Assembly (NCBI GenBank): GCA_964519615.1 | Contig: CAZFIM010000031.1 | Span: forward strand, 1 to 32,382 | From: CAZFIM01 sp964519615 | Lineage (GTDB): Bacteria; Chloroflexota; Dehalococcoidia; GIF9; UBA5629 | Reading direction: 5' to 3' | Length of the DNA stretch: 32,382 bases | Shown here: piece by piece, positions 1 to 6,537 of the stretch | How the letters are laid out: each line of letters starts with the position of its first letter | Position numbering within the stretch: the stretch's first letter is position 1 | Translations under genes and position numbers: made by a program | Notes under the pieces: model-generated | What the model saw: only the letters and a program-made list of their open reading frames with translations | Database searches by the model: none | What the model was told of the DNA's origin: nothing

Positions 1-97
1 CGATGTGCATCGGGGTGATTCTCACCACTTCGCCGTCTTTTACATAGACATTGATTGGCCCGCTATTGGTGCAGCTGGTATATTTGACTGCTTTCAA
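1..97 (-). CDS. Molybdopterin oxidoreductase, pyrogallol-transhydroxylase-like (partial, runs off left edge)
   Basis: The minus strand reads KAVKYTSCTNSGPINVYV followed by KDGEVVRITPMHI. This matches the N-terminal strand pair of molybdopterin oxidoreductases. It is especially like the large subunit of pyrogallol-phloroglucinol transhydroxylase, which has a similar GPVFVYVKDGK segment. Only about 32 codons are inside the window, so cofactor-binding domains cannot be seen. The start is unclear: an in-frame TAA lies at 122-124 and no ATG follows it in frame, leaving a TTG at 95-97 or an ATT at 98-100. An ATG at 118-120 is in another frame, and one extra T in the nearby T-rich run would join it to this frame. 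The gene is last in the visible leftward operon. Family is fairly sure; substrate is unknown. Confidence 0.65.
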   Translation of the reverse strand, partial: MKAVKYTSCTNSGPINVYVKDGEVVRITPMHI

Positions 98-170
98 AAT
101 AAATGCATCACCGAACTCATATTATAAATAACCGCTGTTTTTTAATTATCACAGTGGATTAAGAGATTGA

Positions 171-968
171 TTAATCTAATAAAGAGAAGTCAGGCTCCAT
201 TTCGATTGGTATAGCAGGTTTGGGAGTAGTATATTCAACTGCCCGGTTTACAGGTATTTCTGCATAGGGTAAGACGACTGGTTCGACTGAGAAATCATCC
301 AGCTTCAGCCAACGAACAATATCGGCCTTGAAAAAGTCCTGGTACAAGTTCCACCAGTTCAGTTTGACGCCGGAAAGGTGCGTCTGTGCTACCAGTATTA
401 TGCGGCCAACATCAAGGTTGAAAAGGATCTCCCTCATATCTGCAGGGACAGCACCCCTGCAGAAAAGGGATTCATCACACAATGATCCGGTACCTGCATC
501 CCGCAGCGGGACATTGCTCTGTGAAAGTAGCTTTACGTTGTATTCCTGCGGTTTGAAGACCACTGCTCTTGCTCCTACAGGCCCTCGTATGAAGATATAG
601 CTTATTCCGAGCTTATTTGCTGCTTTCACTGTTTGTTCGTCATGAGCAGCATATTTGGAGGCAAACAGACGCATAGGCTTACCCGTGCATGCCTGTACTT
701 TTTCCTTAATGCGATTCATTTCCGAATACTGATAGTCGTAAGGCTGGTTCCAGAACGGACGTTCATTATTTACGCCTGCTATAGCAAAACCGCTATCCGC
801 AAGTGATTTAATAAGCGCACAATGCGTATCCAACATGTATTCATCGACCTGAATTACTGCCGGTATCTGTCTTTGCAGAAGTTCGTCAGACCAGTGCCGC
901 AGGCCTCGGGGATTTTTGCGGTCGATGATTAAGAACATACCGTCAATTTGTTTTTTAGCAGGAACCAT
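171..968 (-). CDS. Polysaccharide-deacetylase-like (beta/alpha barrel) protein
   Basis: A 265-residue soluble protein with no signal peptide. The order of elements (a His/Asp-poor strand near residues 30-45, a helix containing HCALIKSLADSGFAIAGV, then GKPMRLFASKYAAHDEQTV and LGISYIFIRG) resembles the NodB/CE4 deacetylase barrel, where a receding helix and a RxPxG-like loop occur at these places. The usual TFDD and HxxxH metal motifs are not evident, so it may be a degenerate or repurposed barrel rather than an active deacetylase. The ATG is preceded by AGGTAGAG. It lies 102 bases after the upstream radical-SAM-like gene and just before the molybdopterin enzyme, so it probably belongs to the same operon. 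A cytoplasmic role in the unknown pathway is more likely than cell-wall work. The fold call is moderate; the function is unknown. Confidence 0.5.
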   Translation of the reverse strand: MVPAKKQIDGMFLIIDRKNPRGLRHWSDELLQRQIPAVIQVDEYMLDTHCALIKSLADSGFAIAGVNNERPFWNQPYDYQYSEMNRIKEKVQACTGKPMRLFASKYAAHDEQTVKAANKLGISYIFIRGPVGARAVVFKPQEYNVKLLSQSNVPLRDAGTGSLCDESLFCRGAVPADMREILFNLDVGRIILVAQTHLSGVKLNWWNLYQDFFKADIVRWLKLDDFSVEPVVLPYAEIPVNRAVEYTTPKPAIPIEMEPDFSLLD

Positions 969-1070
969 CTCACTCTACCTAAAAAAATGTTATTGACCGG
1001 GAGTGCTAACCCCGGTTTCTTACCAGGACTGCGTATCTCACCCTTAATGTGTATTTATGTTCGCAGGTGC

Positions 1071-2390
1071 TCAGCTAAGGGCTCGCCCCAACTCTCCCTG
1101 GTATCCTCTTGCCTTCAACTTTTGTCTGGATAATGTCCCGGAGCCGTGGTAATATTCAAAATCCTGTTGACAACTGGGAACATAGCCGCCAAAAGCTCCC
1201 ATTTGAGTTGCATACGGGAACTCTATACCATGCTTCCATCTCAGCTCTGCGTAGGCTTTTTGAGCTTCAATGTAGTACTCAAGAGGCGGCGGCTCCTGCC
1301 CACCCAAAGCAGAACCTTTCTCGATGAACCAGAAGCGGTATCTCGGCAGCACTCCGTGACCCATCAAGAAATCCCATCCCTTGGCTATTGACTTAACTGC
1401 TGTACTGACATCTGTAAATCCATGCGGTTTTGCCATTTCAACCCCGAGGACAAAATTGGGGTTGACCTGCAGCGGGCCAAAAATATCTACTGCCTTGATA
1501 GTCCGTTTTATCCATTCGTCATATCCAACAAATTTATTTTTCCCGGGGCAGATCCATTCAAACAATTTCCTGTCCCATGCCTCCATATTTGGTTCAACCG
1601 AGGTAACTATGCCGGTATCATGAATCTTTTTCCAGTTCTCATCGGTCTGGGCACCAATTTGGAGAGTGAGGGGAGGACATGCCCCTAGTTTCTTCTTCAT
1701 GGCAGTTAGACGAGAGCAGAAGAATTCCAGCTCGGTCTGCCCCTGGTATTTACCCAGAATTGTTCCGCCCGATACAATGATGAATCTCTGATTGAGAGGG
1801 TCGATTGAAATGCCTGTTGCCAGCACCTCAGCTATGGCCTCGGGGGATTTTCTCACCACAGAAGATTCGCCACCTGCTTTTTGATCCCTCAACGTTTCAT
1901 TTATATTGCAGAAAAGACACTGATCTTTTGTGTTCCACAGCTCACAATAATTATTGAAGATGATGAATATAGAACCATCCCCAAGGCCTTGACATATAGC
2001 CTCCATGGGGGTACCATCTTCCAACTTCATTCCATACCACCGTGGTTTGAGGGGAAAATAAATACCTTTGGCGATCGTTTCACCATTTTCAGTGATGATA
2101 AAGTCATCGTCCACGAAATCAAGTACGTATGGAGAATGTGCATCTGACTCTATTTGCACGGGACAACCATCCTCGAGCCGCATCTGCATAGGAACTCTAT
2201 CCGAAATGACTGTTGTTTCCCCGCGGTCGTAAGAGAACATGTGGTAGCCTTTCCAGGCTACGTCTTCCATATCCTTAAAACGATTTTTAGCGTTTTCCCC
2301 GATAGCCACACCAAGCCGCACTAAATCTGTCTTTAAGATAATATTGGGGTGAACATCGGGAAAACGCTTGTATTCATCTACTATTGACAT
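1071..2390 (-). CDS. Radical-SAM-like protein B, variant CX8CX2C cluster
   Basis: A 439-residue protein. Residues 149-161 read CELWNTKDQCLFC, a CX8CX2C triad where classical radical SAM enzymes have CX3CX2C. It is followed by NINETL and, about 45 residues on, by a strand ending in SGGTILG, which fits the glycine-rich SAM-binding strand. Later motifs FEWICPGKNKFVGYDEWIK and PNFVLGVEMAKPHGF are shared almost word for word with the paralogue at 3975-5330; by eye about half of all residues agree. A good ribosome site (AAGGAG) precedes the ATG. It is downstream of the MmgE/PrpD gene in the same direction (183-base gap). The reaction is unknown; candidates are a carbon-skeleton rearrangement, a C-H activation or a methylthio-type modification. 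The Fe-S/SAM assignment is fairly strong, the substrate unassigned. Confidence 0.75.
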   Translation of the reverse strand: MSIVDEYKRFPDVHPNIILKTDLVRLGVAIGENAKNRFKDMEDVAWKGYHMFSYDRGETTVISDRVPMQMRLEDGCPVQIESDAHSPYVLDFVDDDFIITENGETIAKGIYFPLKPRWYGMKLEDGTPMEAICQGLGDGSIFIIFNNYCELWNTKDQCLFCNINETLRDQKAGGESSVVRKSPEAIAEVLATGISIDPLNQRFIIVSGGTILGKYQGQTELEFFCSRLTAMKKKLGACPPLTLQIGAQTDENWKKIHDTGIVTSVEPNMEAWDRKLFEWICPGKNKFVGYDEWIKRTIKAVDIFGPLQVNPNFVLGVEMAKPHGFTDVSTAVKSIAKGWDFLMGHGVLPRYRFWFIEKGSALGGQEPPPLEYYIEAQKAYAELRWKHGIEFPYATQMGAFGGYVPSCQQDFEYYHGSGTLSRQKLKARGYQGELGRALS

Positions 2391-2573
2391 TTTATTAACT
2401 CCTTTTGCCTTTCTTTTTGCTCTTTCTGTGAGTCTCGTTTAATGTCCGGTTACTTTCGTCTTAAGGATGATATTGAGATGCACATATAAGAGCTGTTTGT
2501 ATAGTTCGGTTATACTCACAATGTTGTTGTTCATTCTATTTGTTAATGGCCGATGTGTATTGTTATTACCGTA

Positions 2574-3941
2574 TTATTTTGTGAGAAATGACACCAGCTT
2601 TCGCACGTCTTTCTGCTCTTCCAGACGTTCTATGAATGCGATTATTTCCTTGACTGTGTCCGGGGAAAGGGCATTAGCCCCGTAGCTGACGTAGTCGCGG
2701 AAGCAGTCCTGAAACTCAGGGTCTGTTAACGGGTTCATCGGAGCTCCGGGTGGTTGGTCGAGCTCCTTTCTATAGGTATTTCCATTAATGGTAGTAACCG
2801 TCATACCGACTTTAAGATGAAGGTCCATATTACCTTCAAGGCCGGGATCGGATGTCACCGTGATTTTCTCAAGCATTGCTGAAATGCGTGGATCTCTTAT
2901 CATCTCTTCTTCGAAGAATTGAAGCCGTGTGCCCTTGCGGAGTGCCGCGCTGGCAACGCAATATCGTACGCTGAATTGTGCATTTACGGTCGGCGTATCC
3001 CCTGCTTCGAATTGATGTCCGACAAGCCTGTAAGCAATAGGTGAGACTAGAATATCGATTTTGGCAATATCAGAAGCTGTCAGTCCGTTTTCATTCATGA
3101 TAGCGAGTATGACATCGGTTCCGCCTTCCGTACAAGCGCAGCTCGGATACTTCTTAAAAAGGAGGTTGTCCTGGAAATTGAAGGTGCCTGTGGTGATGGA
3201 TGTTATATCCCCGACAGAGTATTTATCTCTGCCGAACAGATGGAGGTAACCGTAGATACCTTCGATAAAATTCTTTGGTCCGTTAAGGCCTTCTTTGCCA
3301 AGTTCCGCACTTATGATTCCACCCTGTGCAGCACCCCCCTGGATAATTCTGACTGCGAGTGCGCCGTCGACATTGCTCTGAAAGCTGCCTCCTGACCTGT
3401 TGAAGGCATGCCCCAGTGTGTCTACCATCTGTTGTTCGTTCAACTTGAGTATCTTGCCGGCGGTGGTCGCGGCTCCCATAATAGTGCTTACTCCAGTATG
3501 ATCGAACCCAACATAATCGGTGACACTGTTGAATCTGGATGCAACTTCATGACCTATAGCAAGTGCGGTAATAAAATCCTTCCCGCCGCATCCTCCGCAT
3601 TGCTCAGCCACTGCCAGTGCTGTCATAACAGTTGAAGCTCCCACATGCATTCCCGGAAACATGGCATCATCGATATCAAGTGCACGCGCCATATAAGCAT
3701 TGGCAAAAGCGGCATTATGAGCAGGTATTGCCCCTCCATGAACAAGAATTGTCGCCTCTTTCGCTCCGCCCCATTTTCTCACCAGATTAACTATTGTCTG
3801 GCAGCCTTCCCGGTTTGAACCGGCTACGGTGGTTCCCGTGATATTCAGGATAATATTTTTTATAGACCTGATTACTTTTGGCGGCAGGTCTTTGAATTCG
3901 ATTGACGATATATAACGTGCAAGCTGTTTTTCAGCTTCCAT
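2574..3941 (-). CDS. MmgE/PrpD family protein (2-methylcitrate dehydratase-like)
   Basis: A 455-residue protein of full family length. It opens with a helical region (LARYISSIEFKDLPPKVI, then LNITGTTVAGSN) typical of MmgE/PrpD. It continues with ALDIDDAMFPGMHVGASTV, a family hallmark around residues 88-106, and the later KKYPSCACTEGGTDVILA segment. Family members include 2-methylcitrate dehydratase, cis-aconitate decarboxylase and iminodisuccinate epimerase, all acting on tri- or dicarboxylates by beta-elimination-type chemistry. The gene starts 33 bases after radical-SAM-like protein A with an AAGGAAGG ribosome site, so it is translated from the same message. No methylcitrate synthase or lyase genes are nearby, so propionate catabolism is unlikely and the true substrate is open. 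Confidence 0.88.
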   Translation of the reverse strand: MEAEKQLARYISSIEFKDLPPKVIRSIKNIILNITGTTVAGSNREGCQTIVNLVRKWGGAKEATILVHGGAIPAHNAAFANAYMARALDIDDAMFPGMHVGASTVMTALAVAEQCGGCGGKDFITALAIGHEVASRFNSVTDYVGFDHTGVSTIMGAATTAGKILKLNEQQMVDTLGHAFNRSGGSFQSNVDGALAVRIIQGGAAQGGIISAELGKEGLNGPKNFIEGIYGYLHLFGRDKYSVGDITSITTGTFNFQDNLLFKKYPSCACTEGGTDVILAIMNENGLTASDIAKIDILVSPIAYRLVGHQFEAGDTPTVNAQFSVRYCVASAALRKGTRLQFFEEEMIRDPRISAMLEKITVTSDPGLEGNMDLHLKVGMTVTTINGNTYRKELDQPPGAPMNPLTDPEFQDCFRDYVSYGANALSPDTVKEIIAFIERLEEQKDVRKLVSFLTK

Positions 3942-3974
3942 AATAACCTTCCTTTCCGAATTTAATTCAGGTAC

Positions 3975-5330
3975 CTAGTCCCAGGAGAGGGTATAACCCT
4001 GCTGGTCCTCACGTCCTCCGCGCTCGCCTGGCTTCACGCCCAACCGTTCGTCGAGGTTCTTTTTGGACAATGTGCCGGTGCCGTGATAATACTCAAAGTC
4101 ATGCAGACTGTTCATATAATAGCTGAAACGGTCGTTGGCTGAAGGGAAAGGAGGATCATATTTATGTTTCCAGCGCAGCTCGGTGTAAGCCTTCTGTATC
4201 TCGATGAAATACTCCAGCGGCGGTTCCGGCTGATCGGCAAAAGCAGAGCCTGATTCCTGTATCCACAAATTGAAGCGCGGCAGAATTCCGTTGGCCATCA
4301 GATAGTCCCAGCCCCCGGTGGTGTGCTTGATGGCATCGCTCACCTTCTCGAACCCGTACGGTTTGGCCATCTCCAGACCAAGCACGAAGTTAGGCTGTAC
4401 TCTCCCTCTACCCCAGAAGTCTACGCCCCGTATACTCCTCTTAATCCAGTTGTCCCACCCTACATATTTATTTTTACCCGGGCATATCCACTCGAATAAT
4501 TCCTTGCCCCATACTTCGATATTGGGCTGTACCGCGTTCACTCCCGTAGCATAAAGCCTCTTCCAGCCTTCGTCATCGTACGGAGCGATCTGTATGGTGG
4601 TGGGTATCAGCACCTGCAGCTTGTCCCGTATAGCCTCGATACGTGTACAGAAGAACTCCAACTCCGTTTGTCCCTGATATTTGCCCAGGATCGTGCCTCC
4701 GCTGATGTACAACCATGCATACTGATGGTCGACGAAGAAGGCGGTTTTAACAACCTCGGCGATGATATCAGGGTCAATGCGGGCTACGACATCCTCCCCG
4801 CCCTTCTTCTGATCTTTGAGCGTCGCGTTGATATTGCAGAATTTGCACTGCAGACCTTCGTTCCACAGCTCGCAGTATTTGTTGGTGGTGACGAAGATCA
4901 TGCGGGCATTGCCCTGGGCAATGGCAGGCATGTGGATTCCTTCTTTGGTCTTCATGTCATACCAGCGCGGTTTGCGTTCGAACCATAGTTTATGAGCTAC
5001 AGTCTCCCCGGTCTCCTTCTCCTTGATCACAAACGCACCGTCTATCATGTCCAGTAAATAGGGGGAGTTCCTGTTGGTCCTTACCATAATGGGACATCCG
5101 TCCTCCAATCTGATATACCATGGCACTTTGTCACCGTAGACTTTGGTCTCCTGTTTGTCGTAAGAAAAGAGGTGGAATCCTTTCCAGAGCAAGTCATCAC
5201 GATTCCTGAAATTGGCGACAGCCGCCGGACTGATGTCTATCCCCCGTCTTAAGACATCTGTTTTGAGCACAATGTTTTCATGCACATCGGGAAATTGTTT
5301 GTAAGTTTCGGTGATTGAGATTTTCTTCAT
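3975..5330 (-). CDS. Radical-SAM-like protein A, variant CX8CX2C cluster
   Basis: A 451-residue cytoplasmic protein and the first gene of the leftward operon. Residues 153-165 read CELWNEGLQCKFC, the same CX8CX2C spacing as its paralogue at 1071-2390. YISGGTILGKYQGQTELEF, about 50 residues later, gives the SAM-binding glycine motif. An N-terminal region of about 145 residues before the cluster (containing LLWKGFHLFSYD and RLEDGCP) is shared with the paralogue but is not a standard radical SAM element. The C-terminus ends in HDFEYYHGTGTLS and a variable tail. GGAGGAACGAA precedes the ATG. Paired paralogues could form a heterodimer or act on successive intermediates. The exact reaction is unknown. 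It appears to be controlled by the MarR protein encoded divergently. Confidence 0.75.
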   Translation of the reverse strand: MKKISITETYKQFPDVHENIVLKTDVLRRGIDISPAAVANFRNRDDLLWKGFHLFSYDKQETKVYGDKVPWYIRLEDGCPIMVRTNRNSPYLLDMIDGAFVIKEKETGETVAHKLWFERKPRWYDMKTKEGIHMPAIAQGNARMIFVTTNKYCELWNEGLQCKFCNINATLKDQKKGGEDVVARIDPDIIAEVVKTAFFVDHQYAWLYISGGTILGKYQGQTELEFFCTRIEAIRDKLQVLIPTTIQIAPYDDEGWKRLYATGVNAVQPNIEVWGKELFEWICPGKNKYVGWDNWIKRSIRGVDFWGRGRVQPNFVLGLEMAKPYGFEKVSDAIKHTTGGWDYLMANGILPRFNLWIQESGSAFADQPEPPLEYFIEIQKAYTELRWKHKYDPPFPSANDRFSYYMNSLHDFEYYHGTGTLSKKNLDERLGVKPGERGGREDQQGYTLSWD

Positions 5331-5468
5331 TTCGTTCCTCCGGTTCTATTACTCACTGTATCAGGTTGTTATAGAGGGAATAGAGGGCTTGTACCGATTA
5401 TTCCGCCAAGTAAACCCAGATTGTCTCTTTGAGATCGACTGGTGATTAAGATGATATTCCAATAAAGA

Positions 5469-5480
5469 TTCCAATTGGAT
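5469..5480. promoter_or_regulatory. Putative MarR operator 1 (TTCCAATTGGAT)
   Basis: The 10-base core TCCAATTGGA is a perfect palindrome. On the minus strand it lies 8 bases downstream of the extended -10 at 5489-5497, so it would cover the transcription start of the radical-SAM operon. A half-site, ATTCCAAT, sits at 5455-5462. The same core recurs at 5612-5621 and 18920-18929. Repression of this operon by the adjacent MarR protein is inferred. Confidence 0.65.
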
Positions 5481-5488
5481 ATATGCAT

Positions 5489-5497
5489 ATTATATCA
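5489..5497 (-). promoter_or_regulatory. Extended -10 promoter for the radical-SAM/PrpD operon
   Basis: The minus strand reads TGATATAAT, a perfect extended -10. A TTGACA hexamer lies upstream but only 7 bases from TATAAT, too close to be its -35. It would suit an ATATAT -10 at 17 bases, which is an alternative. The predicted start is about 5482, next to operator 1. Confidence 0.55.
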
Positions 5498-5599
5498 CCA
5501 CTGTCAAGCGTTTTGTATAAACTTTGCAGCCTGACTATAGCTGTCACATAGTAAAAGGTCAGCAAAATTATTTACTGCCAACTTCGGTGAATATAAGTA

Positions 5600-5629
5600 T
5601 TGAATTAATAATCCAATTGGATGTACTAT
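5600..5629 (+). promoter_or_regulatory. marR promoter
   Basis: TTGAAT at 5600-5605 and TACTAT at 5624-5629 are separated by 18 bases. The palindrome ATCCAATTGGAT occupies the spacer, a classic arrangement for autorepression. The predicted start near 5636 is about 80 bases before the marR ATG. Confidence 0.5.
5611..5622. promoter_or_regulatory. Putative MarR operator 2 (ATCCAATTGGAT)
   Basis: A perfect 12-base palindrome between the -35 and -10 of the marR promoter. It matches the sites at 5469 and 18916, so these three places probably share one regulator. MarR proteins are dimeric winged-helix repressors that bind such palindromes and usually autoregulate; the assignment to this MarR is inferred from adjacency. 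Confidence 0.65.
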
Positions 5630-5714
5630 ATTTATATCAAACCGTGAAATAGTATGTACAGATGTTATCCGGGACTGATAAACTAAGTAATTATTAAGAG
5701 CAGGGTATTATATT

Positions 5715-6194
5715 ATGCAGAATGGTAAACAAAGCAGATATGATAAAAAACTTGATCTTATTGTGTTGATTGATCAGGTCAGGTATATGGCAACGAGGGC
5801 ACGAGAAAATGAGTTAAGGGCTTTTGGACTTACCCTGATACAGGCTGCGGTATTGCGCTTATTACGTGATACGCCGGAAGGAGCTACGCTGCAGGAGATA
5901 TCGGGAGTAGTTACCCGTGAGACCAATTCCGTCTCGAGCCTGATCAGCCGCATGCAGGATAAAGGCCTTGTCAAAAAACAACGTACACGGCAGGGTAATG
6001 GAATACGGGTTCTTATCACTGAGAAGGGCAAGAATATTTACAATGAATCGGTAGACCGTACACTATTAACTATGCTGCTCTCGGTGCTCTCCGGTGAAGA
6101 GCAACGGGACCTGCATACATTGCTTTCTAAATTAAAGGTCAAGGCGAGCGAATTATTGGAAGCGCAATATAGACCGCCTTTTCTGAGTATCTAA
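5715..6194 (+). CDS. MarR family transcriptional regulator
   Basis: A 159-residue winged-helix protein. A helical N-terminus (LIVLIDQVRYMATRAREN) for dimerisation is followed by LTLIQAAVLRLLRDTPEGATLQEISGVV and a recognition helix, TNSVSSLISRMQDKGLV. The wing is QRTRQGNGIRVLITEKG, and C-terminal dimer helices follow. This is the full MarR layout. It is transcribed away from the radical-SAM operon, and its own promoter contains a palindrome also found at that operon and at the TRAP operon. MarR repressors typically release DNA on binding a small aromatic or organic acid, which would suit a substrate-induced catabolic regulon. The ligand is unknown. The ribosome site is weak (GCAGGG). Confidence 0.9.
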   Translation: MQNGKQSRYDKKLDLIVLIDQVRYMATRARENELRAFGLTLIQAAVLRLLRDTPEGATLQEISGVVTRETNSVSSLISRMQDKGLVKKQRTRQGNGIRVLITEKGKNIYNESVDRTLLTMLLSVLSGEEQRDLHTLLSKLKVKASELLEAQYRPPFLSI

Positions 6195-6395
6195 TGGCAA
6201 GCTGAGACCTGCTGTAAATAATTTACATGCTTCACCTGATAAATCTTAAGAAGAATACTATAGAATCTGCAGCTGTTTAACCTCATCGTCGCTGTATAGT
6301 GATGCAAAGCGGGTGGACAGCCTTTTATGAACAGCAGGATTATTGCTGAAAAACGATACTGTTTATTATGAATGGGTCATCACAAATGTTTACGC

Positions 6396-6423
6396 AAAAA
6401 CTTGAAAAGCATTTCAGTTTTTT
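6396..6423 (+). terminator. Possible weak intrinsic terminator
   Basis: AAAAACTTGAAA, a four-base loop and TTTCAGTTTTTT form an imperfect hairpin with one bulged T, and its right arm runs into a T-rich tract. It lies about 200 bases after marR, and the stem is A/T-rich, so support is limited. Confidence 0.3.
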
Positions 6424-6436
6424 ATTTGCCGGATTA

Positions 6437-6445
6437 TGATATAAC
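6437..6445 (+). promoter_or_regulatory. Candidate extended -10 promoter for the molybdopterin oxidoreductase operon
   Basis: TGATATAAC matches the extended -10 form TGnTATAAT at all but the last base; no good -35 is 17 bases upstream. The predicted leader is about 85 nt. Confidence 0.4.
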
Positions 6446-6537
6446 TAAGTAGCAGCGGATTTCCGGCACAAGCGTATGCCGTGTTATGATTACCTATTTG
6501 TCAACCAGTGTGAAAAAAGAAAAGGGGCGGTGAAATA

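Larger units (their letters stand above)
5331..5714. other. Divergent regulatory region between radical-SAM operon and marR
   Basis: This 384-base AT-rich stretch has no convincing gene. It contains outward promoters for both flanking genes and two copies of a palindrome with core TCCAATTGGA (5470-5479 and 5612-5621). Predicted leader lengths are about 150 nt for the radical-SAM operon and about 80 nt for marR. Confidence 0.7.
6195..6537. other. Intergenic region between marR and the molybdopterin oxidoreductase
   Basis: The 343 bases hold no supported gene. They contain a weak A/T-rich hairpin with a T-run (6396-6423) and a candidate extended -10 promoter, TGATATAAC, at 6437-6445. A short inverted repeat, CGGCA/TGCCG, follows near 6473-6490. 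The MarR palindrome is absent here. Confidence 0.5.

Noticed and set aside
4668..4988. A 106-codon open frame on the plus strand
   Set aside because: It lies fully inside the well supported radical-SAM-like gene on the other strand and shows no family features.
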